Assembly (NCBI RefSeq): GCF_017814945.1
Contig: NZ_JAGIPX010000015.1
Coordinates: 62,001 to 126,000 of the forward strand
Direction of reading: 5' to 3'
DNA from: Paraburkholderia sp. LEh10
GTDB lineage: Bacteria; Pseudomonadota; Gammaproteobacteria; Burkholderiales; Burkholderiaceae
Length of the DNA: 64,000 nucleotides
This document shows, piece by piece, positions 16,214 through 25,037 of this stretch. The translations under genes and the position numbers were made by a program. Numbering within the stretch: the first letter of the stretch is position 1; each line of letters begins with the position of its first letter. Below the pieces are notes generated by a model. It did not search any database and was not told the origin of the DNA. It saw only the letters and a program-made list of their open reading frames with translations.

Positions 16214-18283
16214 ATGTCCGCGATTCCCGAATCCTCCGAAGCGCCCGCCGGGGCGAATGCCACGTCGAGCCCCGCCATGAGCGTCGATGCGAACGCAGCC
16301 GAAAGCACGCCGTCCCCGCGTCCGTTGCGCGCGATCCAGCCGCTGCCCGACCAGCTGATCAGCCAGATCGCCGCGGGCGAAGTGGTCGAGCGGCCGGCGT
16401 CGGTGGTGAAAGAGGTGCTCGAAAACGCGCTCGACGCGGGCGCCAAAACGCTGCGCATCCTGCTCGACGAAGGCGGCGTGAAGCGCATCTCGATCACCGA
16501 CGACGGCTGCGGCATTCCCGAATCCGAACTTGCGCTCGCGCTGATGCGTCACGCGACGAGCAAGATCCGCTCGCTCGCCGAACTCGAAGCCGTCGCGACA
16601 CTCGGGTTTCGCGGCGAAGCGCTGGCGTCGATTGCGTCGGTAACGGAAATGTACATCACGAGCCGCACTGAGAACGCTTTGCACGCGATGCGCATCGACG
16701 CGCAGACGGGTGCGCTGTCGCCCGCCGCCGGCACACGCGGCACGACGATCGAGGTGCGCGAGCTGTACTTCAACACGCCCGCGCGCCGCAAATTTCTGAA
16801 GAGCGAACAGACCGAGCTGGGCCATTGCCTCGAAATGATCCGCCGCGCCGCGCTCGCGCGGCCGGATGTTGCGATTTCGGTGCTGCATAACGGACGTGCC
16901 GTCGAACATTGGAACGCGAGCGAACCTGCCACGCGCGTCGCGAAGATTCTCGGCGAGACATTTGCGACCGCGCATCTGCCCCTCGACGAAGCGGCCGGGC
17001 CGCTTGCCGTGTACGGCTGCGCGGGCCTGCCCACGGCGAGCCGCGGACGCGCCGACCAGCAGTATTTCTTCGTCAACGGCCGCTTCGTGCGCGACAAGCT
17101 GCTCACGCATGCCGTGCGCGCCGCTTACGAAGACGTGCTGCATGGCGACCGGTACCCGTCGTATGTGCTGTTCCTCGACCTGCCGCCCGAGGCCGTCGAC
17201 GTCAACGTGCATCCGTCGAAGATCGAGGTGCGCTTTCGCGATTCACGCTCGATTCACCAGTTCGTGTTCCATGCCGTGCAGCGTGCGCTCGCGCGGCATG
17301 CGGGCGCGTCGCCGGAAACGACGTCGGGCGGACACGCGGCGCGCATCGATCCCATGCCCTTTGCGTCCCCCGCCTCGCCTGCGGCCCCTGCTTCATTCGG
17401 CTCGACGCCGCTTGGCGGCGGCTTCAGTGTCAGCGACGGCGGCAGCTCGCAACCCGGCAACACATGGATGCGCCAGGCGCGCATGACGCAAGGCACGCTG
17501 CCCGTCGCCCAACCGCTCGCGCTCTACGACGCGCTGTTCGGCCGCAAGGACACGGGCGCGGGCACCGCGCAGGGCACGACGACGCTCGAACTGCGCGATG
17601 CGCCCGATCCCGCCGCTGCCGATCCCGCCTCGCCTTTCGCGAGTTTCGCGCAACAGCCGCAACGGACGACCGCGCCGCAAAGCCTCGACGCCAACGACGA
17701 GCAGCCGCTCGGCTTCGCGCTCGGCCAGATCCACGGCATCTACGTGCTCGCGCAGAACGCGCGCGGCCTCGTGATCGTCGATATGCACGCGGCTCACGAG
17801 CGCATCCTGTACGAGCAGTTCAAGAACGCGCTCGCCGACCGGACAATCGCGGTGCAGCCGCTGTTGATTCCCGTGTCGATGCCGGCCGATGCCGTCGAAA
17901 TCGGCGTGGTCGACGAAGAGCGCGAGACGCTCGATGCGCTCGGCTTCGATCTCGCCGCGCTGTCGCCGACGAGCATCGCGATTCGCGCCGTGCCTGCGCT
18001 GTTGAAGGATGCCGACCTGCAGTCGCTCGCGCGCGCGGTGCTGTCCGATCTGCATGCGTACGGCGGCTCGCGCGTGCTCACCGAGCGTCAGCATGAACTG
18101 CTGGGCACGCTCGCGTGTCATCATGCCGTGCGCGCGAACCGGCGCCTCACGCTCGACGAGATGAACGCGCTGTTGCGCCAGATGGAGGCGACGGAACGCG
18201 CGGATCAATGCAATCACGGGCGTCCGACGTGGTATCAGCTGACGCTCGCCGACCTCGATCGCCTCTTCATGCGCGGACAGTGA
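16214..18283 (+). CDS. mutL: DNA mismatch repair protein MutL
   Basis: The protein has 689 residues. The GHKL ATPase region comes first: [24 protein letters not shown] segment, DDGCGI, ATSKI and [11 protein letters not shown] Pro/Ala-rich linker (about residues 375-500) and the C-terminal dimerisation domain follow. The C-terminus keeps the endonuclease motif as [12 protein letters not shown] (Asp about 523; consensus DQHAX2EX4E with Q replaced by M), plus [12 protein letters not shown] and CNHGRP (Cys about 666). This is therefore a nicking MutL rather than the E. coli MutH-dependent kind. The ATG at 16214 directly follows a TATAAT box; an upstream TTG-type extension is unlikely. miaA follows 34 bases downstream and is probably cotranscribed. 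Confidence 0.95.
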   Translation: MSAIPESSEAPAGANATSSPAMSVDANAAESTPSPRPLRAIQPLPDQLISQIAAGEVVERPASVVKEVLENALDAGAKTLRILLDEGGVKRISITDDGCGIPESELALALMRHATSKIRSLAELEAVATLGFRGEALASIASVTEMYITSRTENALHAMRIDAQTGALSPAAGTRGTTIEVRELYFNTPARRKFLKSEQTELGHCLEMIRRAALARPDVAISVLHNGRAVEHWNASEPATRVAKILGETFATAHLPLDEAAGPLAVYGCAGLPTASRGRADQQYFFVNGRFVRDKLLTHAVRAAYEDVLHGDRYPSYVLFLDLPPEAVDVNVHPSKIEVRFRDSRSIHQFVFHAVQRALARHAGASPETTSGGHAARIDPMPFASPASPAAPASFGSTPLGGGFSVSDGGSSQPGNTWMRQARMTQGTLPVAQPLALYDALFGRKDTGAGTAQGTTTLELRDAPDPAAADPASPFASFAQQPQRTTAPQSLDANDEQPLGFALGQIHGIYVLAQNARGLVIVDMHAAHERILYEQFKNALADRTIAVQPLLIPVSMPADAVEIGVVDEERETLDALGFDLAALSPTSIAIRAVPALLKDADLQSLARAVLSDLHAYGGSRVLTERQHELLGTLACHHAVRANRRLTLDEMNALLRQMEATERADQCNHGRPTWYQLTLADLDRLFMRGQ

Positions 18284-18317
18284 GCCGTTCTGTGCTCCCT
18301 TTCCGCTCACGCTTCTC

Positions 18318-19271
18318 ATGACGCAGCACGCACCCCAACCCGTCGCCTGTCTGCTCGGTCCGACGGCATCCGGCAAGACGGCCGCCGCGCTCGCGTTCGC
18401 CGCGCGCGCGGCTGTCGAAATCGTCAGCGTCGACTCGGCGCTCGTCTATCGCGAGATGGACATCGGCACCGCGAAGCCTTCGTCTGAAGAACGCGCGGTC
18501 GCGCCGCATCATCTGATCGACATCGTCGATCCCGCCGACGCCTACTCCGCCGCCGATTTCCGCGCGGACGCGCTGCGCATCGTCGGCGAGATCGTTGAGC
18601 GCGGGCGCATACCACTGCTGGTCGGCGGCACGATGCTGTACTACAAGGCGTTGACGCAAGGTCTGAACGATCTACCCGCCGCCGATCCCGACGTGCGTGC
18701 CATGCTCGACGCCGATGCCGCGCGCGAAGGCTGGCCCGCGCTGCACGCGCGCCTTGCCGCGGTCGATCCCGCGACGGCCGCGCGCCTTGCGCCGAACGAT
18801 TCGCAGCGCATCCAGCGCGCGCTCGAAGTGTTCATGCTGACGGGGCAGCCGATGTCGGTTCTGCTCGCCGCGCCCGCGCGGAAAGACGACGCGGCGCGGC
18901 GTTATCATTTCGTGCCGATCGCGCTGGAGCCATCGGATCGCAGCGTGCTGCATGCGCGTATCGCACGGCGCTTCGACGCAATGCTCGCGCACGGCTTTAT
19001 CGATGAGGTGAAGCGCTTGCGCGCGCGCGGCGATCTGCATCCGGGCTTGCCGTCGATGCGCTGCGTAGGATACAGGCAGGCTTGGGAATACCTCGACGGT
19101 GAAACCGACTACGAGACGATGCGGGATAAGGGCGTCTTCGCGACGCGGCAACTGTGCAAGCGTCAGCTGACGTGGCTGCGCGCGATGCCGGAGCGTATCG
19201 TGGTTGACTGCTGCGCGAGCGATGTTGGGGTGCGGGCGTTGCAGGCTATTCAGCGCGTTGTCGGTGGTTGA
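18318..19271 (+). CDS. miaA: tRNA dimethylallyltransferase
   Basis: The protein has 317 residues. It has P-loop [10 protein letters not shown] at the N-terminus, the [16 protein letters not shown] substrate region, [10 protein letters not shown], and [12 protein letters not shown] near the C-terminus. MiaA adds a dimethylallyl group to A37 of tRNAs reading UNN codons. It lies 34 bases after mutL, the same pairing as in E. coli, and just before the insertion that separates it from purM. Confidence 0.95.
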   Translation: MTQHAPQPVACLLGPTASGKTAAALAFAARAAVEIVSVDSALVYREMDIGTAKPSSEERAVAPHHLIDIVDPADAYSAADFRADALRIVGEIVERGRIPLLVGGTMLYYKALTQGLNDLPAADPDVRAMLDADAAREGWPALHARLAAVDPATAARLAPNDSQRIQRALEVFMLTGQPMSVLLAAPARKDDAARRYHFVPIALEPSDRSVLHARIARRFDAMLAHGFIDEVKRLRARGDLHPGLPSMRCVGYRQAWEYLDGETDYETMRDKGVFATRQLCKRQLTWLRAMPERIVVDCCASDVGVRALQAIQRVVGG

Positions 19272-19481
19272 GAGTCGGGTTGCTGGTGACGCGTGATCTG
19301 AGCTTGTTAAACCCCGGATGCGAACCATCGTAATCGATGCGGCGCTGTTCAGCATCGCGGGCGGCGGCGCCTTTGCCTTTGGCGTTACGACGGCGTTTCG
19401 AATGGCATCGGCATCGACACGCGGAGCGGAGCGGCGGTCTTAACGCATGCAGTGGTGGCGCAACGGGCGGCCTGCGACTCC

Positions 19482-19759
19482 TCACCACCGGCCAAAACAA
19501 TCGTTAACGACCGGCCAAGATAATTGGCGCCGCCCGCCTTGTCCGGCTGCACTCGAAATCACCCGGCGGCCACACGTCGCATGATGCCCGTGACGTGCGA
19601 CGGGAATCCCCGCATCGCACATCGTTTCATCGCCCTCGACGATCAGATTGGGTTTGATGTCCGGATGCTGCGGATACCGCGTCCATAGCGCATGGTTCCG
19701 GAGGCGGTAATGACTTCGCCGCCGTGGTCGGTGGTGTCGCCGAGACGGATGAGATTCAC
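19482..19759 (-). pseudogene. PAAR-domain (type VI secretion spike) gene, frameshifted
   Basis: From a GTG at 19759 one frame reads VNLIRLGDTTDHGGEVITASGTMRY, the usual start of Burkholderia PAAR proteins. About 20 codons later that frame stops. A second frame continues PQHPDIKPNLIVEGDETM then CDAGIPVARHGHHATCG and VISS, the usual PAAR second half. The piece between the two PAAR repeats is shortened and the frame changes near 19690, so the gene is broken. The GTG overlaps the stop of the preceding gene by 4 bases (GTGA). PAAR proteins cap the VgrG spike and deliver effectors. Alternatively the shift is a sequencing error, but the missing residues argue for real decay. Confidence 0.72.
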
Positions 19760-20238
19760 GATTGCCCTCTCGAATCACAGTTCTTCGCCGGTTGCCTCCG
19801 TACCAAGTGAGTCCCACGAAATTCATACCATCGATCATTCGACTGCAAGAAAACTGATTTAGTCGACCAGCAAACCTGCGCAACGTCCAAACTATCGCTA
19901 ACGTTAAAGACACGAGGTGTTTTGCCCAAGAAATCGTAAAGCAATAAGACTGGAGGGGTTGAAAACCCTCCAATATAATCTTCCACGATAATTCTCGATG
20001 CCACTTCTTTTTTTACGTCCGCAAAATAAACATACTTTACCCCGTATAAAACATCAAAATCCTTCCCATTTAGCCTCACAGCAAACGCACCACCATCCCC
20101 TGGTTTCGAGGAGTTGAGTTTCGTTATAGTCAGAAACCCGGCAGCAGTTGCTATTGACTCTCCGCTTGACCCCGATGTCTGCGCAAACAGGCACGAGAAA
20201 GACATCGTCAAACAAACAAACAGCACCAGCTTCTTCAT
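19756..20238 (-). CDS. Small secreted protein, orphan (candidate periplasmic immunity protein)
   Basis: The protein has 160 residues with a clear Sec signal peptide (MKKLVLFVCLTMSFSCLFAQ). The mature part has beta-rich segments (GAFAVRLNGKDFDVLYGVKY, VLLLYDFLGKTPRVFNVSD) and two cysteines. I do not recognise the family. GAGGA lies about 10 bases before the ATG. Its G+C content is visibly lower than the flanking core genes. It overlaps the upstream fragment by ATGA and the PAAR remnant by GTGA. Signal-peptide-bearing small proteins beside PAAR genes are often immunity proteins against periplasm-acting effectors; that is inference from context only. Confidence 0.6.
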   Translation of the reverse strand: MKKLVLFVCLTMSFSCLFAQTSGSSGESIATAAGFLTITKLNSSKPGDGGAFAVRLNGKDFDVLYGVKYVYFADVKKEVASRIIVEDYIGGFSTPPVLLLYDFLGKTPRVFNVSDSLDVAQVCWSTKSVFLQSNDRWYEFRGTHLVRRQPAKNCDSRGQS

Positions 20239-20351
20239 TGCTTTTTATCCTCAAAATTTGGATTAATTCCACCAACCGCTGTGACGATATCCGAAAGTGA
20301 ACGAGCGTCATCCAATTTTACAGGCGAAATTTTTGAAGTTGACACCTGCAT
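20235..20351 (-). pseudogene. Truncated reading frame upstream of the secreted orphan (effector remnant?)
   Basis: A 38-residue frame (MQVSTSKISPVKLDDARSLS... ending NFEDKKQ) ends in TGA overlapping the next ATG (ATGA). No ribosome site precedes its ATG and an in-frame TGA lies two codons upstream. I therefore read it as the C-terminal remainder of a longer gene rather than a real start. Its composition matches the orphan gene, and the overlap indicates former translational coupling. Confidence 0.35.
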
Positions 20352-21241
20352 CAATCAGATTATTTAACCAATTCGATGGGCTTTTACATATTTTCCGCCG
20401 TTTTGATCCGCTCGCTTTTTGGCGTCCGCCGCACCGACTTGGGCGGTCAAAAGCGTCTTTGCGCCCCTGGCAATCAATCTTTTTGGATGATGAGGCTTCG
20501 CTTCCGAATAGGTATCGTCTTCCGCAATAGTACCCGCGAGATATCTGTTAGCGTCACCCGATCCGAGATGGCAGAACGACTGCGGTCATGCCGGGTTGCG
20601 CACTGTCCCGGCTCCGTTGAATTCAAACAGCAAAAGGCTGACACAATCTGCCGAGGTGCAGGATGTGGTCTTCACATCGATCCAGAACGCGGTCAGGCCT
20701 GGGCCGCCCCCTTCGATAAAGGAGCGGCAACGCGGCTGGAACGGTCCGCCTCAGCTAAGGTTGCGCAAGGGAAAAAGCGGCCGCGCGTCACGATGAAACC
20801 CGGCGTCAGGTACACATCGGGCATGCTGTAGCAGCGGCTTGGACAGACGCTGCGTTCACTCGATTGCCGCGAAACTGGCCATGGATGGCCTCATCTGCGA
20901 AAGCCCGGCAAACGCCGCAGTGTCTACCTGGATTCCAACGCCCGAGGAAGCGCAGGCACTTGGAACAAGGCGGTGCAGTCGCGTCACATGGTCCATGTGG
21001 CGCATTGCAGGGCTACGAGGACAAGCAACGGCCGTTCCGGGAGCTGTGCAGCTTGTGCGTCGATCCTCAGTAACGCGCAGCGGCTCATGCCAGTGAAAAA
21101 AACCGCTCGTGGCGGCCCGTTGAAGGTAACCACCATTCTATGGCCGTGCGATTACATGAGAGATTTTCTCGTTGACGGGGAGCATACGCAACGCGGTGGC
21201 GCACCTTGCCCGCGCACGCCAAAGCAAACAACCCCTTGCCC
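20352..21241. other. Gene-poor remainder of the insertion between miaA and purM
   Basis: About 890 bases hold only short frames on both strands. A 70-residue minus-strand stretch ending at about 20374 (pieces such as GDANRYLAGTIAEDD and KKRADQNGGKYVKAHRIG) looks coding-like but has no start. The stretch 20640-21130 has short plus-strand frames with no recognisable motif. I read this as decayed foreign DNA. Confidence 0.35.
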
Positions 21242-21277
21242 CAAAAACAAAGCCGTCCAGGCTCTCCGCCGGACGGC
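21242..21277 (-). terminator. Intrinsic terminator of purM
   Basis: Read on the minus strand, GCCGTCC...GGACGGC is followed by TTTGTTTTT. It begins about 34 bases after the purM stop. Confidence 0.85.
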
Positions 21278-21310
21278 TTCTTCTCAACGCAGCGCCCGCA
21301 GCGCAAAGAC

Positions 21311-22366
21311 TCAAACCACGACAGTCTGCGCTTCGCCTTCGTTGCTTTCGCGCACGGCGCCAATCTTCCAAACCTGCTCGCCTGCGGCGGACAACAACCC
21401 AATCGCCTTGTCCGCGTCAGCAGCAGACACGACCACCGCCATGCCGATGCCACAGTTGAACACGCGATGCATCTCGGCATCCGCAACCCCGCCGTGCTTC
21501 TGCAGCCACACAAACAGCGGCGGCAGCGGCCATGCGCGGTGATCGAGCTCGGCCGTCAGGCCTTCCTTCAGCACGCGCGGAATGTTTTCCACCAGACCGC
21601 CGCCCGTGATGTGCGCCATTCCCTTCACTTCGAGCTGCGCCATCAGCGCGAGCAGCGGCTTCACGTAGATGCGCGTCGGCGCCATCAGCGCGTCGGCGAG
21701 CGTGCGGCCGTCGAAGTCGGCGTTCAGATCCGGCTGCGCGCGCTCGATGATCTTGCGCACCAGCGAAAAACCGTTCGAATGAATGCCGCTCGACGCGAGT
21801 CCCAGCACGACGTCGCCCGGCACGATCTTGCTGCCGTCGATGATCTTGCTCTTTTCGACCGCGCCGACGGCGAATCCCGCAAGGTCGTATTCGCCGTCCG
21901 GATACATGCCCGGCATTTCCGCCGTTTCGCCGCCGATCAGCGCGCAGCCGGCGAATTCGCAGCCCTGCGCGATGCCCTTGACGACGGTCGCCGCCGTGCC
22001 GACCTCGAGCTTGCCGCACGCGAAATAATCGAGGAAGAAGAGCGGTTCCGCGCCCTGCACCAGAATGTCGTTGACGCTCATCGCCACCAGATCCTGGCCG
22101 ACGGTGTCGTGCCGGTTCAGCTGGAACGCGAGCTTCAGCTTCGTGCCGACGCCGTCCGTGCCCGACACGAGCACCGGCTCCTTGTACTTCTTCGGCACCT
22201 CGAACAGCGCGCCGAAACCGCCGATGCCGCCCAGCACGCCGTCGCGCAGCGTCTTCTTGGCAAAGGGCTTGATCGCGTCGACGAGGGCATCGCCCGCATC
22301 GATGTCCACGCCCGCGTCGCGATACGACAAACCTTGGGCGTCTGAGGCGGATTTCGGTTGATTCAT
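21311..22366 (-). CDS. purM: Phosphoribosylformylglycinamidine cyclo-ligase (AIR synthetase)
   Basis: The protein has 351 residues, normal for PurM. It contains [14 protein letters not shown], the ATP-binding signature [28 protein letters not shown], and the [15 protein letters not shown] segment. It performs the fifth step of purine synthesis. The ATG at 22366 (MNQPKS) is preferred; the frame extends 45 codons further upstream but that stretch includes the promoter-like palindrome and is not family-like. No good ribosome site is visible. It is transcribed divergently from the permease gene. Confidence 0.95.
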   Translation of the reverse strand: MNQPKSASDAQGLSYRDAGVDIDAGDALVDAIKPFAKKTLRDGVLGGIGGFGALFEVPKKYKEPVLVSGTDGVGTKLKLAFQLNRHDTVGQDLVAMSVNDILVQGAEPLFFLDYFACGKLEVGTAATVVKGIAQGCEFAGCALIGGETAEMPGMYPDGEYDLAGFAVGAVEKSKIIDGSKIVPGDVVLGLASSGIHSNGFSLVRKIIERAQPDLNADFDGRTLADALMAPTRIYVKPLLALMAQLEVKGMAHITGGGLVENIPRVLKEGLTAELDHRAWPLPPLFVWLQKHGGVADAEMHRVFNCGIGMAVVVSAADADKAIGLLSAAGEQVWKIGAVRESNEGEAQTVVV

Positions 22367-22386
22367 GAGGGGAGAGCGAGAAGGTC

Positions 22387-22405
22387 GGTAAAATGTGATT
22401 TTACC
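22387..22405. promoter_or_regulatory. Palindrome with back-to-back -10 boxes between purM and the permease gene
   Basis: GGTAAAAT-gtg-ATTTTACC is a perfect 8-base inverted repeat. Each arm contains TAAAAT, a good -10 hexamer, one facing each gene. It starts 21 bases upstream of the purM start codon. It may be an overlapping divergent promoter, an operator, or both. Confidence 0.5.
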
Positions 22406-22475
22406 CGATGCCGGCCGTGTGGCTGGAATTTGAGACGCCACCTCCTCCGACGACACGACACCTGGGAAACCCGCT

Positions 22476-23552
22476 TTGCAGCAAAACAGTCCGATCCTCA
22501 CGCCGTATCAGCGCCGAGCCTTTATCTGGCTTGCCATTGCGCTAGCCGTCGGCATTCTGCTCTGGCTGTTGAGTCCGGTGCTCACCCCGTTCCTGCTGGG
22601 CGCGATCCTCGCTTACATCCTGCAGCCGGGCGTCGCGTGGATGACTCGCCATCGCGTGCCGCGCGGGGTCGCCGCGCTGCTGATGATCCTGTATTTCGTG
22701 CTGATCGTCACGGCCTTGGGACTGCTCGTGCTGGGCGTTGTGCAGAAGGAAGTGCCGCAGCTCAAACAGCAGGTGCCCGCGTTCTTCTCACATCTGCACG
22801 GCTGGCTGCAGCCGAAGCTCGCGATGCTCGGCCTCGCCGACCCGCTCGATTTCGCCAGCATCCGCGATATGGTGATGAGCCAGCTCGAAGGCAGCGCGCA
22901 AACCGTCGCGCTGTATGCGTGGACGTCGATTCGAACCAGCTCGAACGTGATGATCACCGTCGTCGGCAATGTCGTGATGGTGCCGCTCGTGCTGTTCTAT
23001 CTGCTGTACGACTGGAACTCGATGCTCGCGCGCGTGCGTGGCTTCATCCCGCGCCGCTGGTTCGCGAAGACGATCCACCTCGCGCGCGACATGGATCACA
23101 TGCTGTCGCAATACCTGCGCGGCCAGGTGCTCGTGATGGCTGTGCTCGCCGTGTTCTACGCGATCGCGCTGTATATCGCCGGGTTCGAGATCGCGTTGCC
23201 CGTGGGTATCTTCACGGGGCTCGCGGTGTTCATTCCGTATATCGGATTCGCGACAGGCCTTGCGCTCGCGCTCCTCGCCGCGCTGCTGCAGTTCGGCAAC
23301 TGGTACGGCTTCGGCGCCGTCGCGGTGATCTACGGTATCGGCCAGATACTCGAAAGCTTCTTCCTGACGCCGCGGCTCGTCGGCGAACGGATCGGCTTGC
23401 ATCCGCTTGCGGTGATCTTCGCGCTGCTCGCGTTCGGCCAGCTGTTCGGCTTTTTCGGCGTGCTGCTCGCGCTGCCCGTGAGCGCGATCCTCTCGGTCGC
23501 GTTTCGCGAGCTGCGGCAGGGCTATCTGTCGAGCTCGCTTTACAGGAACTGA
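22476..23552 (+). CDS. AI-2E/PerM family membrane permease
   Basis: The protein has 358 residues with about seven to eight hydrophobic helices, the layout of the AI-2E transporter (PerM/TqsA) superfamily. Conserved pieces are [18 protein letters not shown] near the N-terminus and the C-terminal [25 protein letters not shown] region (read here as [15 protein letters not shown]) with [15 protein letters not shown]. The substrate is unknown; the family includes autoinducer exporters and Na+/H+ antiporters. The only in-frame start that keeps the first helix is a TTG at 22476. hda follows on the same strand after 44 bases. Confidence 0.87.
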   Translation: MQQNSPILTPYQRRAFIWLAIALAVGILLWLLSPVLTPFLLGAILAYILQPGVAWMTRHRVPRGVAALLMILYFVLIVTALGLLVLGVVQKEVPQLKQQVPAFFSHLHGWLQPKLAMLGLADPLDFASIRDMVMSQLEGSAQTVALYAWTSIRTSSNVMITVVGNVVMVPLVLFYLLYDWNSMLARVRGFIPRRWFAKTIHLARDMDHMLSQYLRGQVLVMAVLAVFYAIALYIAGFEIALPVGIFTGLAVFIPYIGFATGLALALLAALLQFGNWYGFGAVAVIYGIGQILESFFLTPRLVGERIGLHPLAVIFALLAFGQLFGFFGVLLALPVSAILSVAFRELRQGYLSSSLYRN

Positions 23553-23596
23553 TCGCATATTGGGTCTGATTAGGGTTTATTAACGGCTTATCTATC

Positions 23597-24358
23597 GTGT
23601 CGCGCCAACTGACGCTCGATCTCGGCACCCCACCGCCATCGACATTTGACAACTTCTTCGCCGGCGCCAACGCCGAGCTGGTTACGCGTCTGCGCGAACT
23701 GGACGCGGCGCTCGCGGCTGGCCCCGTCGCGGACCGCACGTTCTATGTCTGGGGCGAGACGGGCAGCGGCCGCACGCATCTGCTGGAGGCGCTCGTGCAT
23801 GAAGCGCCGCCGGGACACGCGCGCTTCGCCGGTCCGCAGAGCAGCCTCGCGGCGTTCGCGTTCGATCCCGCCGTCGCGCTGTACGCAATCGACGATTGCG
23901 ACCGTCTGTCCGGCGCTCAGCAGATCGCGCTCTTCAACCTGTTCAACGAAGTGCGCGCCCATCCGACGAGCGCGCTCGTCGCCACGGGCAACGCCGCGCC
24001 GATGGGTCTCGACGTGCGCGAAGACCTGCGCACGCGGCTCGGCTGGGGCCTCGTGTTCCATGTCGCGCCGCTCGCCGACGACGGCAAGGCAGCCGTGCTC
24101 AAGCGCGCGGCGCGCGAGCGCGGCATCAATCTCGCCGACGACGTACCCGCCTATCTGCTCACGCATTTCCGCCGCGACATGCCGAGTCTGATGGCGCTGC
24201 TCGACGCACTCGACCGCTTTTCGCTCGAACAGAAACGCGCCGTCACGCTGCCGCTGCTGCGCACGATGCTCGCCTCGCCGGACAGTGCCGACGGCCCACG
24301 CCGCGCGGCGCTACAAGCCTCGTCATCCGCTTCAAGTAAAATAGTCCCCCATGGCTAA
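23597..24358 (+). CDS. hda: DnaA inactivator Hda
   Basis: The protein has 253 residues and starts at GTG. The N-terminal QLTLDLG is the beta-clamp binding motif. A AAA+ fold follows with Walker A variant GETGSGRTHLLEA, as in Hda and DnaA homologues, and a Walker B region LYAIDDCDRL. Hda bound to the sliding clamp stimulates ATP hydrolysis by DnaA after initiation. It lacks the DNA-binding domain IV of DnaA, as expected. Its 3' end overlaps the next gene by 8 bases. The C-terminal 25 residues are a Ser/Ala-rich tail, not conserved in the family. Confidence 0.9.
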   Translation: MSRQLTLDLGTPPPSTFDNFFAGANAELVTRLRELDAALAAGPVADRTFYVWGETGSGRTHLLEALVHEAPPGHARFAGPQSSLAAFAFDPAVALYAIDDCDRLSGAQQIALFNLFNEVRAHPTSALVATGNAAPMGLDVREDLRTRLGWGLVFHVAPLADDGKAAVLKRAARERGINLADDVPAYLLTHFRRDMPSLMALLDALDRFSLEQKRAVTLPLLRTMLASPDSADGPRRAALQASSSASSKIVPHG

Positions 24359-25037
24359 CCTCGCTCTCTTCGACCTCGATCACACGCTCATTCCCACCGA
24401 CAGCGACCACGAATGGGGCCGCTTCATGGTGAAACTCGGCATCGTCGATGCCGAGAGTTTTGCGCGTGAAAACGATCGCTTCTTTGCCGACTACAAGGCC
24501 GGCAAGCTGGACATCCACGCGTATCTCGTCGCGATGCTGACGCCGCTTGCAAAGTATCCTCGCTCGCAGCTGAAAGACTGGCACGACCAGTACATGCACG
24601 AAGTGATCAAGCCCGCGATCGTTCCCGCCGCGATGGAACTGGTGCGCAAGCACCGCGACGCGGGCGACCTGTGCTGCATGGTCACCGCGACCAACGAGTT
24701 CATCACGGCGCCCATCGCTGAAGCATTCGGCGTCGAGAAACTGATCGCGTGCGAAGTGGAGACGATCGACGGCCATCCGGCATCGGCCTACACGGGCCTT
24801 CCGAAAGGCACGCCGAGCTACCGCGAAGGCAAGATCGTGCGCACGGAGGAATGGCTCGCGTCGCTGGGCAAGACATGGTCGGACTTCGAGCGCAGCTATT
24901 TCTACAGCGATTCGCACAACGACATCCCGCTGCTCGAAAAGGTCACCGACCCGATCGCGACCAACCCAGACGACACGTTGCGCGCCCATGCGCAAAAGCA
25001 AGGCTGGCGCATCCTCGAACTCTTTCAACCCTCGTGA
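24351..25037 (+). CDS. HAD-superfamily phosphatase (HAD-IB, SerB-like)
   Basis: The protein has 228 residues. Motif I is LFDLDHTLIPTDSD (DxDxT), motif II lies in MVTATNEFI, and motif III/IV is YSDSHNDIPLLEKV. This arrangement is that of HAD-IB phosphatases such as SerB and the CicA-like group. The substrate is unknown; phosphoserine or a related small phosphate ester is possible. It overlaps hda upstream by 8 bases and pcnB downstream by GTGA, so the three are probably translated as a coupled set. Confidence 0.88.
   Translation: MANLALFDLDHTLIPTDSDHEWGRFMVKLGIVDAESFARENDRFFADYKAGKLDIHAYLVAMLTPLAKYPRSQLKDWHDQYMHEVIKPAIVPAAMELVRKHRDAGDLCCMVTATNEFITAPIAEAFGVEKLIACEVETIDGHPASAYTGLPKGTPSYREGKIVRTEEWLASLGKTWSDFERSYFYSDSHNDIPLLEKVTDPIATNPDDTLRAHAQKQGWRILELFQPS

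Noticed and set aside
20376..20831. A 151-codon plus-strand frame in the miaA-purM gap
   Set aside because: No recognisable domain; the opposite strand has coding-like fragments with matching orientation to the PAAR remnant.
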